Shown piece by piece: positions 41,002-50,362 of a stretch of 64,000 bases of DNA (position 1 is its first letter; each line of letters starts with the position of its first letter). This stretch comes from Frondihabitans sucicola (lineage in GTDB: Bacteria > Actinomycetota > Actinomycetes > Actinomycetales > Microbacteriaceae), in the NCBI RefSeq assembly GCF_030296615.1, contig NZ_AP027732.1, forward strand, positions 4,159,042 to 4,223,041, given 5' to 3'. The position numbers and the translations under genes are program-made. Below the pieces are notes generated by a model. That model was not told the origin of the DNA. It saw nothing but the letters and a program-made list of their open reading frames with translations, and ran no database searches.

Positions 41002-42039
41002 ATGCGAGCAACACTGATGTACGGGGCGGGCGATGTGCGCGTCGAGACCGTCGCCGATCCTGCCCTCCACGAGCCCACCGACGCCCTCGTCCGCGTCGTC
41101 GCCGGCTGCATCTGCGGCAGCGACCTCTGGCCGTACGCGTCGAAGCTGGCCACCGACCACGGATCGCGGATGGGCCACGAGTTCGTCGGTGTCGTCGAAG
41201 AGGTCGGCTCGTCGGTGTCCGACGTCGCGGTCGGCGACTTCGTCATCGCGCCGTTCGTGGTGTCGGACGGCGTCTGCGACTTCTGCCGCGAAGGCCTCCA
41301 GACTTCCTGCCGACACGGCTCGAACTGGGGTGGCGCCCACGGCGGCGACGGCGGGCAGGGCGAGCGCGTTCGCGTTCCGTTCGCCGACGGCACGCTCGTC
41401 GTCGTGCCGGCCGGCTTCGACGAGAACCTGATCCCGTCGCTGCTGAGCCTCTCCGACGTCATGTCGACCGGATACCACGCCGCCAGGATGGGCCGCGTCG
41501 AAAGCGGTCAGACGGTGGCCGTGATCGGCGACGGCGCGGTGGGCCTCAGCGCCGTCATCGCGGCCAAGCTGCTCGGCGCGACCACGATCATCCTCCTGGG
41601 CCGCCACACCGACCGCACCGACCTGGGCGTCGAGTTCGGCGCCACGCACGTCGTCGCGGAACGCGGCGAGGAGGGCGTCGCGCGCGTTCTCGAACTGACC
41701 GGCGGTGACGGTGCGCACGTCGTCCTGGAGGCCGTGGGGCTCCCGGCCGCCGTCGAGACGGCCATCGCCGTCGTCCGCGACGGTGGTGCGATCAGCCGCG
41801 TCGGGGTCCCGCAAGACCCCATGATCTCGTTCGGTCGCAACGAGTTCCTGCGCAACCTCACCCTGACGGGCGGCGTCGCTCCGGCTCGCGCGTACATCGA
41901 CGAGCTCCTCCCGCTCGTGCTCGACGGCACCATCGAGCCGGGCCGGGTCTTCGACCGCACGATCGGCATCGACGAGGTCCCCGCCGGCTACCGGGCCATG
42001 GCCGACCGCGAGGCCCTGAAGGTTCTGGTCCGCATGTAG
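41002..42039 (+). CDS. Zinc-dependent alcohol dehydrogenase, medium-chain family
   Basis: A 345-residue NAD(P)-dependent dehydrogenase. Catalytic zinc ligands are Cys in GCICGSDLW (near residue 36) and His-Glu in GHEFVG. Cofactor motif VIGDGAVGLSAV is near residue 175. The structural zinc loop is reduced to VCDFCREGLQTSC, as in a subfamily of MDR dehydrogenases. The substrate is unknown. GAAAGGG precedes the ATG. Divergent from the XRE regulator. Confidence 0.88.
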   Translation: MRATLMYGAGDVRVETVADPALHEPTDALVRVVAGCICGSDLWPYASKLATDHGSRMGHEFVGVVEEVGSSVSDVAVGDFVIAPFVVSDGVCDFCREGLQTSCRHGSNWGGAHGGDGGQGERVRVPFADGTLVVVPAGFDENLIPSLLSLSDVMSTGYHAARMGRVESGQTVAVIGDGAVGLSAVIAAKLLGATTIILLGRHTDRTDLGVEFGATHVVAERGEEGVARVLELTGGDGAHVVLEAVGLPAAVETAIAVVRDGGAISRVGVPQDPMISFGRNEFLRNLTLTGGVAPARAYIDELLPLVLDGTIEPGRVFDRTIGIDEVPAGYRAMADREALKVLVRM

Positions 42040-42076
42040 CCCGCCCGCCCGCCCGCGGCCGGGCTAGCGTGGGCGC

Positions 42077-42466
42077 GTGACCGACGTGCAGCCCACCATC
42101 GCCGAGGCGATCCGCGAATTCGTCGAGCCTCGAGTCGCAGCGCGCATGCTCACGCTGATCGAGTCGGGCACGCCGAAATCCCACCGGAAGCTGGTTCTGA
42201 TGCTGCCCCACTTCACGGCCCTGAAGCCCTCCCGGGCCCTCCGCCTGGCCGGGTCGGACGATCTCGCCGCTGTTCTCCGAGATCACGGCGACCCTCAGCG
42301 CTTCGAGATTCTCTCCGACTCGTCCCAGCTCGACGATCGAGTGATCGATGCATCCGAATTGGTGGCGCGCGCCAACGACGGCCCGGGCATCCTGGCCGTG
42401 GCGGATCCCCGGCACCTCGCCGTGTTCTGCGGGGAAGACGCCAACTCCGTGCACCTGCTGACCTGA
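42077..42466 (+). CDS. Hypothetical protein
   Basis: A 129-residue protein that I do not recognise. It is mostly helical in appearance (IAEAIREFVEPRVAARMLTLIE, RKLVLMLPHFTALKPSRALRL), with no membrane segment and one Cys near the end (VFCGEDANSVHLL). The GTG lies 7 bases after a TAGCGT -10 box (42065-42070), which suggests a leaderless transcript starting at the GTG. It lies 37 bp behind the alcohol dehydrogenase. Confidence 0.6.
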   Translation: MTDVQPTIAEAIREFVEPRVAARMLTLIESGTPKSHRKLVLMLPHFTALKPSRALRLAGSDDLAAVLRDHGDPQRFEILSDSSQLDDRVIDASELVARANDGPGILAVADPRHLAVFCGEDANSVHLLT

Positions 42467-42512
42467 CGGTCGCTCACCCTGACGTGTCTGGCAGGATCAT
42501 CCCGCCGGATGA

Positions 42513-42542
42513 TGGACCAAACCGTTCCGTCGGGATTAGGGT
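42513..42542 (+). promoter_or_regulatory. Possible promoter of a small RNA
   Basis: TGGACC (42513-42518) and TAGGGT (42537-42542) are 18 bases apart and resemble a sigma-A-type actinobacterial promoter. Predicted start near 42549. Confidence 0.4.
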
Positions 42543-42547
42543 CTAGC

Positions 42548-42670
42548 AGGGGATCAAATCCACCAGGGCGAGCATGACCGGTGGCTCTGCAAAACGGGCC
42601 GCTGATGATCACTCTCCCGCCGACCGGCCCACTTTCGCAACGACGCGGAAGCGGGCCGGTTCCGTTTCCG
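42548..42670 (+). ncRNA. Candidate small RNA of unknown family
   Basis: The 411-bp gap 42467-42877 has no convincing reading frame. Inside it, a promoter-like pair is followed by a hairpin CCACC...GGTGG (42560-42583) and ~40 bases later by a strong 16-base terminator stem, giving a ~120-base transcript. It does not match any small RNA I can name. The alternative is that the stem simply ends the 42077 gene. The rest of the gap holds the palindromic element at 42767 and nothing else I can see. Confidence 0.35.
42623..42660 (+). terminator. Rho-independent-type terminator stem
   Basis: The left arm ACCGGCCCACTTTCGC pairs with 42645-42660, with one mismatch and one wobble. The loop is 6 bases and the following tail is TCCGTTTCC. 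Confidence 0.65.
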
Positions 42671-42766
42671 CCGGCCGTGCCCGGGCGGCCGCCCGACTCG
42701 ATCAGACCGTGAATGCCGGCGAGCTCGATGAGCGCGGGGGAATGCCGCTGCCGGTGCTGCCACCCA

Positions 42767-42845
42767 CAAATCGAAGGGGATTTTCGCCCTCCGGCCCGTT
42801 TTCTGCGCGAGAAGCGGGTGGAGGGCGAAAATCCCCTTCGATTTC
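42767..42845. repeat. 79-bp palindromic intergenic element, copy 4
   Basis: The best-matched copy: 25-base perfect arms at 42768-42792 and 42820-42844 (AAATCGAAGGGGATTTTCGC plus CCTCC). It lies between the candidate small RNA and the convergent MATE gene. Confidence 0.9.
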
Positions 42846-42877
42846 GGGAGGATCGTCGGAACGACAGGCGGCGCAGC

Positions 42878-44311
42878 TCAGGCGTCGGCGCCCTCGAGCA
42901 CCTCGTCGGCGCGCTCCGGGCTGCCCTCGGCGAGGCCGCGGGCGATCGCTCCGCGCGAGGCGAACCACATCACGAGACCGGCGACGAGCACGAGGCCTTC
43001 GCTGACCGTCAGGGCCCAGATGATGCCGTCGAGCCCGAACCAGAGGTTGGCGAGGATGACGATCGGGATGAACAGGACTCCCTGCGTCACCGACATGACG
43101 GTCGCCGGCAAGGCCCGCCCGGTCGCCTGGAACAGCGAGGTGATGAGCCCTGTGAAACCGTTGAAGATCATGGAGACGAGCTGCGCTGTGATGATGATCG
43201 CGCCGAGGCCGAGGAGCGACCGGTCGGAGACGAAGAGCGAGAACACCTGGTCGCGGAAGACGAACACGATGATCGAGAACAGCAGCGCGATGGCGCCGAC
43301 GGTCACCGCGGACGAGCGGATGGAAGCCGAGAGGCGCGCCGCGTCACCCTTGCCGAACGAGTAGGCGAGCAGCGGCAGGATGCCGAGGGTCACGCCCATG
43401 ATGAGAAACTCCGGAACCTGGGCGATCCGGACGGCGACACCCATGGCCGCGAGCGGACCGTCGCCGTAGTTCGCGGCCAGATTGTTGAGCACGAGCGAGG
43501 TGACGATGAGGAAGGCGGACTGCAGCAGCTCGCCGACTCCGACGCCGAAGACGGGCTTCAGAACGGCGGGCGAGAGGGTGAACCACTTCGGAGCCAGGCT
43601 CACGTTCTCGCTGTGCCGGGTCAGGTAGGTGACGAAGTACACGATCGTGACGACGTTCGAGAGACCGACGGCGAGCGCGGCACCGGCGACACCCCAGTGG
43701 AGCACCAGGATGAAGAGGACGTCGAAGACGAGGTTGGCGACGGTCGAGGCGATCAGTCCGATCATGACCTGGCGTGCCGCTCCTTCGGCTCGGACGATCT
43801 GCTCGAGGCAGAAGGCCGCGGCCAGGACGGGCACGAAGGCGAGCATGACGCCGACGAAGGCGCTCGTCGCGGGCACCGCGGCGCCGTGCGCGCCGAGCAG
43901 GGCCACGAGCGGGCTCAGAAAGATCAGGCCGGCAGCGCCGACGATGGCCCCCGCGATGACGGCACCCCAGACGGCGAACGACGAGACGTGTTTGATCTCC
44001 GCCGCCTTGGCCGGGTCGTTCTCGGCAGCTCCGAGGAGGCGGGAGATCAGCGCGCTGCCACCGACGCCGAAGACACCGCCGACGGCCATGACGAGGCCGA
44101 GGATCGGAGAACCGAAGGTGACGGCAGCCAGCAGGATCGGGTCGTGCAACGAGCCGATGAAGCCCGCGTTGATGACGTTGTAGACCGCGCCGACGATCAT
44201 GGCGGCGGCCATCGGGATGCAGAGGTGAATGAGAGCGCGCACCATCGGTGCGGAGGCGAGGTACCAGCGGTTGGAGCCGACGGTGTCGGCCTGGGGGATT
44301 GCGGTGCTCAT
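42878..44311 (-). CDS. MATE-family multidrug efflux transporter
   Basis: A 477-residue membrane antiporter with 12 helices in two similar halves. The first half starts PMVRALIHLCIPMAAAMIVGAVYN and the second includes VFGVGVGELLQSAFLIVTSLVLNN. Exports cationic drugs or metabolites using Na+ or H+ gradients. GGAGC precedes the ATG. A MarR gene on the same strand lies 105 bp upstream and overlaps its own operator, so the pair is probably a drug-inducible unit. Confidence 0.9.
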   Translation of the reverse strand: MSTAIPQADTVGSNRWYLASAPMVRALIHLCIPMAAAMIVGAVYNVINAGFIGSLHDPILLAAVTFGSPILGLVMAVGGVFGVGGSALISRLLGAAENDPAKAAEIKHVSSFAVWGAVIAGAIVGAAGLIFLSPLVALLGAHGAAVPATSAFVGVMLAFVPVLAAAFCLEQIVRAEGAARQVMIGLIASTVANLVFDVLFILVLHWGVAGAALAVGLSNVVTIVYFVTYLTRHSENVSLAPKWFTLSPAVLKPVFGVGVGELLQSAFLIVTSLVLNNLAANYGDGPLAAMGVAVRIAQVPEFLIMGVTLGILPLLAYSFGKGDAARLSASIRSSAVTVGAIALLFSIIVFVFRDQVFSLFVSDRSLLGLGAIIITAQLVSMIFNGFTGLITSLFQATGRALPATVMSVTQGVLFIPIVILANLWFGLDGIIWALTVSEGLVLVAGLVMWFASRGAIARGLAEGSPERADEVLEGADA

Positions 44312-44416
44312 GAGGTGCTCCTTTCCGGGCGATGCCGGACGAGTTTCAGGGCGCGCCGACGAACGCCGGCGCGGCGAGGAAGAGGTGGGTGAAGGGCGGC
44401 GGCTGGGCCGCGGGCG

Positions 44417-44862
44417 TTACGAGCGGGTCGGCTGCGGGAGAACCGAGGTGATCTTGAGGAGCAACTCGTGAAGGGCTGCCCGCTCCGACTCGTTCAGGGG
44501 GCGAGGATCGTCTCCTCGGCTCCGTGCATTGCGGTGTCGAAGCCCGCGATGAGCTCGACGCCCGCTTCGGTGGCGTAGACGCGCTTGCTGCGCTCGTTGC
44601 CGCCTTCGGTGCGGCGTTCGATGAGACCGCGAGCCTCGAGCCCCTGCAGGAGGCTCGAGACGCTGGCCGGCGTCGTCCTGGTCATCTCGGCGATGTCGCG
44701 CTGGATCGAACCGGGATTCTGGACGAGGAAGCCCAGGGCGAAGCTCTGCTGGTGACTGAGCCCGCGTTCGCGGATCCAGTCCATTCCGGCCTGCTGCTGA
44801 GCCCAGCCGATCCACCGGAGCAGCTCGAGATTGCTGGTGAAGGTGATCTCCGGTTCGTTCAT
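44417..44862 (-). CDS. MarR-family regulator (one frameshift)
   Basis: A 148-residue winged-helix repressor after correction. The core helix-turn-helix is GSIQRDIAEMTRTTPASVSSLLQGLEARGLIER. The C-terminus is displaced by a frameshift at the G run 44497-44501 (plus strand). One more base gives TILAPLNESERAALHELLLKITSVL, the normal dimerisation helix. The ATG overlaps a perfect palindrome (44861-44880), so it probably represses itself and the MATE gene downstream. Confidence 0.85.
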
Positions 44863-44880
44863 GATTAGAAAGCTAATCAT
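44861..44880. promoter_or_regulatory. MarR operator overlapping the marR start codon
   Basis: The perfect dyad ATGATTAGAAAGCTAATCAT has 8-base arms and a 4-base spacer. The minus-strand start codon lies at its left end. The AT-rich sequence stands out from the surroundings. Confidence 0.8.
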
Positions 44881-45010
44881 TAGAACTCGAACTGTCAAGC
44901 CTCAAACTGATTTTTTCCACGATTTTCGAGGCGCGTCGAGAGATGGACGTGCCGCCGACCGTCGGTGAAGCGACACCTCTACCGTCCGGAGGCGCTCGGG
45001 GTATCTCGAA

Positions 45011-46236
45011 TCACGTCCCGGCAGCGCCTCGCCCGCTCCTGCCACTCGCGTCGCGGGGCCGTTTCGGAATCCAGCGCCCCAGCGCGGCGGCGGCCGCGAA
45101 ACCGACGAACCCGGACACGACGATTCCGAGGGCGAGCCCGGCCACACCGGTCACGACCGACAGCAGCACCGGACCGAGAGAGCTTCCGCCGTCGGCGAGT
45201 TCGCGCCAGAGCCCCAGGAACGTGGGACGCCCGACCGCGGGGGACGCATCCGAGCCGAGCGTGTTGACAATGCCCGAGCCGATCCCGTTCCCGAAACCCA
45301 TGACGACGGCGACGAGCGTGAGCACCAGGAAGGTGTGCGTCAGCGGCATGAGCAGGAATGACAGGCCCATCACGATGGTGCAGGGCAGCGCGATCCACTT
45401 GCGACCCCAGCGGTCCATCACGTAGCCCGCCGGGTAGAACACGGCGGCGTCGACAGCGCCCGAGATGCCGTAGATGAGCGACGACTGGCTCGGGTCGAGC
45501 CCGATGTGGTGCGCCCAGAGCGGGACGACCACCTGCCGGGTCGCGCGGATCGCGGAGAGCAGCAGGATGCCCGTACCCAGGAAGGCGAAGGTGCGCCAGT
45601 GGTCGCGGAGCATCGTGAGGGTCGTGACGCGAGGCGCCCGCTCGCCGGGAGCGGGGGATCCTGCACCAGATCGGGCACCGTGTAGGCGATGACGCCTGCG
45701 CCCGCGATGGCGACCAGCGCCAGCAGGTAGGCCCCGTCGATGCCGGCCAGCCGGATCAGCCCCGCGCTCGCGAACGGGCCGATGAAGACACCGATGCGCT
45801 GGACGCCGCCCAGCGTGGACAGAGCTCGCGCCCGCTGCTCGGCCGGAACCGCTTCGGTGAGGTACGACTGCCGCGCCAGCAGGAAGACGCTCGAGGCCGC
45901 GCCGACGAGCAGGACGCCCAGGGTGAAGACGATCAAACCGAGCGGCAGGAGGCAGAGCGCCAACCCCACCGCGCTGAGCGCCGCGGCACCGACCATCGAG
46001 CGGCGCTCGCCGAAGCGGGTCGTGACGGCACCCGCGGGGATGTTCGTGACCAGGGAGCCGATGCCGATCATCGCGACGACGAGCGACGCGACGGCCTCGT
46101 CGGCGCCGCGCTCGATCGAGCTGATGGCGATCACCGGCAGCATGGCGCCCTGCGACAGCCCGAACAGGACCGAGGGGGCGTAAGCGGCGAAAGCGATGCT
46201 GCGGAGAGAGAAGTCGCTGCTCGTCGGGGTGACCAT
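45011..46236 (-). CDS. MFS transporter (one frameshift)
   Basis: A 12-helix major facilitator of 408 residues after correction. The N-terminal half has AAYAPSVLFGLSQGAMLPVIAISS and FGERRSMVGAAALSAVG (motif A-like). The C-terminal half has VMDRWGRKWIALP. The frame breaks at the G run 45653-45657 (plus strand). One more base gives VQDPPAPGERAPRVTTLTML. The substrate is unknown. ATG start in MVTPTSSDFSLRS. Its neighbours are on the same strand but separated by more than 70 bp, so it is probably a single gene. Confidence 0.85.
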
Positions 46237-46269
46237 CGACGCCAGTGTATCTCGACGTCGAGACAGTTG

Positions 46270-46304
46270 CGGAGCGGCCCGCGGTCGTGGCGCGGGCCGC
46301 TCCG
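46270..46304 (-). terminator. Terminator hairpin after the six-gene sugar operon
   Basis: Perfect 14-base arms CGGAGCGGCCCGCG and CGCGGGCCGCTCCG enclose a 7-base loop, 8 bp past the binding-protein stop. Confidence 0.8.
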
Positions 46305-46311
46305 CCCCGGC

Positions 46312-47640
46312 TCAGCCCGCGTTGGTGATGTTGTCCTGCAACTCCTTGATGAAGGCGGCTGCCGCGGCCTTCGGTGTCTTCTGGCCGAAGATGACCTGCT
46401 GGTTGTAGCGGGCCATCATCGTCTCGATGTCGCTGGCGCCGTTCGGAGTGATCGCCGGGGCCTTGCCCGACTTCTTCACCATGGCGGCGGTGAAGTCGAG
46501 ACTGAACTTGTCTGCGGTCGACAGCTGCGGCGTGATGGCGGTCTGGATCGCCGGGTTCGACGGCACACCGCGCTCGACGCCGAGGATCTTGCCGGCGTCC
46601 TTGTTCGTCAGCAGGAAGTTGACCAGGAGCGCCGCTTCGGCCGGGTGCTCGCTCTTCGACGAGATCGCCCAGTACATCGACGGCTTCGGGTACTGGAATC
46701 CGCTGTCGGTGGAGCTGCCGGACGGCCAATTCGCCATGGTGAAGTCGGCGTCGGGGTTCGCGGCGTTGTAGGCCGTGAACTGACCGGCCGGGATGAAGCC
46801 CATGGCGGTCTTGCCGGTCGAGAGGTCGTTCTGCTCGAGGGTGAAGCTCGCGCCCTCGGCGATGTGGGAGGCCGACGGCGACGCCTTGTCGGCGATCCAG
46901 TCGAGCTCCTGCTGCCAGTAGGAGGTGAGCACGCTCGGCTTCAGCGTCACCTTGCCCGCGCTGTCGAAGACGTTGTTGCCGTGCTGCCGCGCCCAGATGC
47001 CGAGCGAGAACGAGTCGGATCCGAACGGCCCGAGGCCGTGGACGGATCCGCCGGACTTCTGGGTGACCTCGGTCGCGAGATCGTCGAACTGCTTCCAGGT
47101 CCAGGTGTCCGTGTCGGGCATCGCGATGCCCTCCTTCTTGAGCGCCGCCCGGTTGATGATCACGCCGTTGGGCGTGACTCCGACCGGCATGGCGTAGAGC
47201 TTTCCGCCGACCTCGCCCGTCCCGACGACGCTCTTCGGCAGCGCGCTCGACTTCAGGGTGTTCGACACCGTCGAGAGGTCGAGGAGCGCACCGCGCTGGG
47301 CGTACGAGGCGACGTAGAGCTGGTCGAACTGGTTGACGTCGGGCATCTCGCTGGCCGCTGTCGAGGTCGCCAGTTTGTCCCAGTAGCCGCTCCAGTCGGT
47401 GTTCGACTGGTCGACCGTGATGTTCGGGTACTTCTTCTCGAACAGGGCGATCGCCTTGGTGGTGTTCGAGTTGCGAGCGGGATTGCCCCACCAGTTGAGG
47501 CTGATGGTGACCTTGTCCTTCGAGAGCGCCGGCTGATCGCCGCCGCCGTTCGAGCTGCCGCTGCAGCCGGTCGCGAGCAGGGTGAGGGCGGCGGCGGTGG
47601 CGGTGATCGCTGCGATGCGCCGTTGCATTCTGGATCTCAT
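46312..47640 (-). CDS. ABC sugar-binding lipoprotein
   Basis: A 442-residue extracellular binding protein of a CUT1 importer. The signal peptide MRSRMQRRIAAITATAAAL ends at lipobox LLATGCSGS (Cys near residue 28). KVTISLNWWGNPARNSNTT begins the mature domain, and DVNQFDQLYVASYAQRGALLDL is a typical ligand-lobe segment. AAAGGAA precedes the ATG at 47640. It is the last gene of the operon read leftward from 52392. The sugar is unknown. The neighbouring Gfo/Idh, PmoA and cupin genes hint at a modified or acidic saccharide. Confidence 0.9.
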   Translation of the reverse strand: MRSRMQRRIAAITATAAALTLLATGCSGSSNGGGDQPALSKDKVTISLNWWGNPARNSNTTKAIALFEKKYPNITVDQSNTDWSGYWDKLATSTAASEMPDVNQFDQLYVASYAQRGALLDLSTVSNTLKSSALPKSVVGTGEVGGKLYAMPVGVTPNGVIINRAALKKEGIAMPDTDTWTWKQFDDLATEVTQKSGGSVHGLGPFGSDSFSLGIWARQHGNNVFDSAGKVTLKPSVLTSYWQQELDWIADKASPSASHIAEGASFTLEQNDLSTGKTAMGFIPAGQFTAYNAANPDADFTMANWPSGSSTDSGFQYPKPSMYWAISSKSEHPAEAALLVNFLLTNKDAGKILGVERGVPSNPAIQTAITPQLSTADKFSLDFTAAMVKKSGKAPAITPNGASDIETMMARYNQQVIFGQKTPKAAAAAFIKELQDNITNAG

Positions 47641-47680
47641 CGTGTTCCTTTGCGTGAGGTGGATGGGTGGGGCGGGTGCG

Positions 47681-48597
47681 TCATTTGCCGCCGGTCGTGG
47701 CGATCCCCGGAGGAGGAACCGCTGACCGAACAGGAAGACCAGGAAGACGGGAATGAGCGAGACGATGCTCATGGCGAAGAGGGCGCCGTAGTCCGACGCC
47801 GACTGCGAATCGACGAACGAGCGCAGGGCGACCGGCACGGTGTAGAGGCTCGGCTTCGTCACGAAGATGAGCTGGGAGAAGAAGTCGTTCCAGGTCCAGA
47901 TGAAGGTGAAGATCGCCGTCGTCGCGAGAGCGGGCACCATCAGCGGGAGCATGACCTGGAAGAAGATCCGCGCGTGGCCGGCACCGTCGATCCTGGCCGC
48001 CTCGTCGAGCTCCTTCGGGATGCCGCGGATGAACTGGACCATCAGGAACACGAAGAACGCGTCGGTCGCGAGGAACTTCGGCACGATCAGGGGCAGGAAG
48101 GTGTTGAGCCAGCCGAGGTGCGAGTAGAAGACGTACTGCGGCACGATCAGCACGTGGATCGGCAGCATGATCGTTACGAGCATCACGACGAAGGCCAGCG
48201 TCCGCAGCCGGAACCGCAGCCGCGCGAACGCGTAGGCGGCCAGGGAGCACGAGACGAGGTTGCCGACGACCGCGCCGATCACGACGATGAGCGAGTTCAG
48301 CAGGTACCCGCCGAACTGCATGCTGAGCGCGTTCCAGCCCTTGGGATAGTGCGTCAGGTCGAAGGTGTCGATGAGCAGGCCCGAGTGCGTGAAGATGTCG
48401 GAGTTCGGCCGGATCGACGACACGACCATCCAGAGAACCGGATAGAGCATCAGCAGCGCGACCACGACGAGCAGGGCGTGCTTGAGGATGCTGCTGATGC
48501 GGCGAGAGGTGCCCGGCAGTCGCTTGGGCTTTCGCCCGGACGACGGCGGCGCGGTCTCGGGGACGATGTCGGCGATGCGGGTCGTGGTGTCAGTCAT
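47681..48597 (-). CDS. ABC sugar permease, MalG type (one frameshift)
   Basis: A 305-residue inner-membrane permease with six helices and the docking loop ELDEAARIDGAGHARIFFQV. The conserved C-terminus GIATTGGK is out of frame. The break is the C run 47705-47708 (plus strand). One more base restores RFLLRGIATTGGK and the stop at 47681. As written, the frame runs on into the binding-protein gene and gives a spurious fusion. Its start overlaps the end of the upstream permease gene by 8 bases. Confidence 0.88.
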
Positions 48598-49593
48598 CGT
48601 AGAAAACCCAGAACTTCGAGGCCCAGAAGTTGAGCGCGGTGAACACTCCGACGATCACCAGCAGGAACCACGCGAGTGCAGAGGCGTAGCCCATCTGGAA
48701 GTTGCCGAAGCCCTGTTGGTAGAGGTAGAGCGTGTAGAAGAGGGTCGAGTCGCTCGGCCCTCCCGTTCCGCCCGAGACGACGAACGCCTGCGTGAACGAC
48801 TGGAACGCCCCGATGATCCCAAGTACGAGGTTGAAGAAGATGATCGGGCTGAGCAGCGGCAGTGTGATCGACCGGAACTGCCGCCAGCGCGACGCCCCGT
48901 CGGTCGAGGCGGCCTCGTAGAACTCCCGAGGGATCTGGCGGAGGCCCGCGAGGAAGATCACCATCGGCGCCCCGAACGTCCAGACGTGCAGCAGGATCAG
49001 CGTCGAGAGCGCCGTCTTCGGATCCGCGATCCACGCCGGCCCGTCGATCCCGAAGCGGGCGAGCACCACGTTGACGAGTCCGTTCGAGCCGAAGATGATG
49101 CGCCACAGCACGGCGATCGCGACGCTCGCGCCGAGCAGGGAGGGCAGGTAGAGGAGCGAGCGGTAGACGGGGAGCCCTCGGACGCCGCGATCGAGCAGGA
49201 TCGCGAGAGCGAGCGCCGCCATCAGCTGCAGCGGCACCCCGACCGCCACGTACACGAACGTCACGCCCAGCGAGTGCGCGAGCCTCTCGTCGCCGAGCAT
49301 CCGCTGGATGTTGGCCAGGCCGGTGAACTTCGGCGCCTGGAGGAGGTTGTAGTTCGTGAACGCGAGGTAGAGCGACACGAGGACCGGCCCGAGCGTGATG
49401 CCGATGAGCCCCACGAGCCACGGCGCGAGGAACAGGATCGCGACCTTGTTGTCCCGGGTGTCGGCCTTCCGGTCGGCAGCGTCGCCGCGAGCCTTCCGCA
49501 CGTTGCGGAGCTCACCGAGCGCGCTCACCTCAGCCTGCCCCGGCGATCGGGCGGCACCGCGCAGGGTGCTGCGTGTCGATGGCGAGATGTCAT
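48590..49593 (-). CDS. ABC sugar permease, MalF/UgpA type (probable frameshift near the start)
   Basis: Six-helix permease with NKVAILFLAPWLVGLIGITLGP as the first helix and docking loop FYEAASTDGASRWRQFRSITLP. The ATG at 49593 has a strong AAAGGAGAG site, but its frame stops after 22 codons. One extra base in the CCCC run 49538-49541 joins it to the main frame (334 residues). Otherwise the GTG at 49528 starts a 312-residue product. Partner of the permease at 47681. Confidence 0.85.
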
Positions 49594-49637
49594 GATCTGC
49601 TCTCCTTTGAGTCGTGATCCTGCGGTTCTTCGGTGGT

Positions 49638-50362
49638 TCAGGCGGGGTGCTTCCACACGCCGAGCCGGCCGCACATGCCGAACAGCGCGGGTCCTTGGCG
49701 GCGGTCGGCCACGACCACGCGGGCACTCGAGAGGTGGCCGGCCGTGCCGCGCGAGAGGGCGTCGAGTCGGGTGCGGGTGGCTTCTGCGTCGTGCTCGACC
49801 GAACTCGACCAGAGGCGCTGCCAGTCGGCGACCCGGGGGCGACCAGTCGACCGGCGAGGTCGTAGAACTCCGCGAGGGCAACGGATCCGCGCCGGTCGAA
49901 ATCGGCCTCCAACTCGGCGAAGCCTTCGAGCGCCAGGTCGCGGCGGGCTCGGGCCGCTCGGCCGACGACCGCCTCCGTGTCGTCGGAGGGCAGAGCGGCT
50001 TCGCGCCGGTAGGCCTCCGGGTCGGCGACGATGCGCCGCGGGAAGGTCAGCACCGCGTCGCCCGCCTCCGGCAGGCCGGCATTCTCCATGACCGTCAGGA
50101 TCCGCAGCCCTTCGACGTTCACGAGGCGATGGATCGTCCCGGGCGCGAACCAGAGCACGACGCCCGGCCGGAGGTCGTGGCGCTCCGGGCCCTCCGGCGT
50201 CAGCGTCCGAAGCTCGCCCGCCCCCTCGAGGACGACGTACGCCTCGGTCGAGACCGTGTGGAGGTGCGGCGAACCGCCGTGCAGACCGTCGGGGGTCTCC
50301 CAGTCGTAGACCGCGAGATCGCTCACCGCGGTCGAGCCGGGGAAGTGCACGACGCCGGTCAC
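49638..50362 (-). CDS. Cupin-domain protein (one frameshift)
   Basis: A 241-residue protein with an N-terminal cupin barrel. The metal-ligand motif is HLHTVSTEAYVVLEGAGEL, with GPERHDLRPGVVLWFAPGTIHRLVN as the second motif carrying the last His. The C-terminal ~110 residues are helical. The frame breaks at the G run 49835-49839 (plus strand). One more base restores VAPRVADWQRLWSSSVEHDAE and the stop at 49638. The GTG start overlaps the upstream stop (GTGA). Possibly a sugar isomerase or a sugar-sensing protein. Unproven. Confidence 0.75.

Noticed and set aside
46312..48597. Apparent 761-residue fusion of a permease and a sugar-binding protein
   Set aside because: The binding protein has its own ribosome site and lipoprotein signal. 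The fusion arises only from one missing base at 47705-47708, and the restored frame gives the conserved permease C-terminus.
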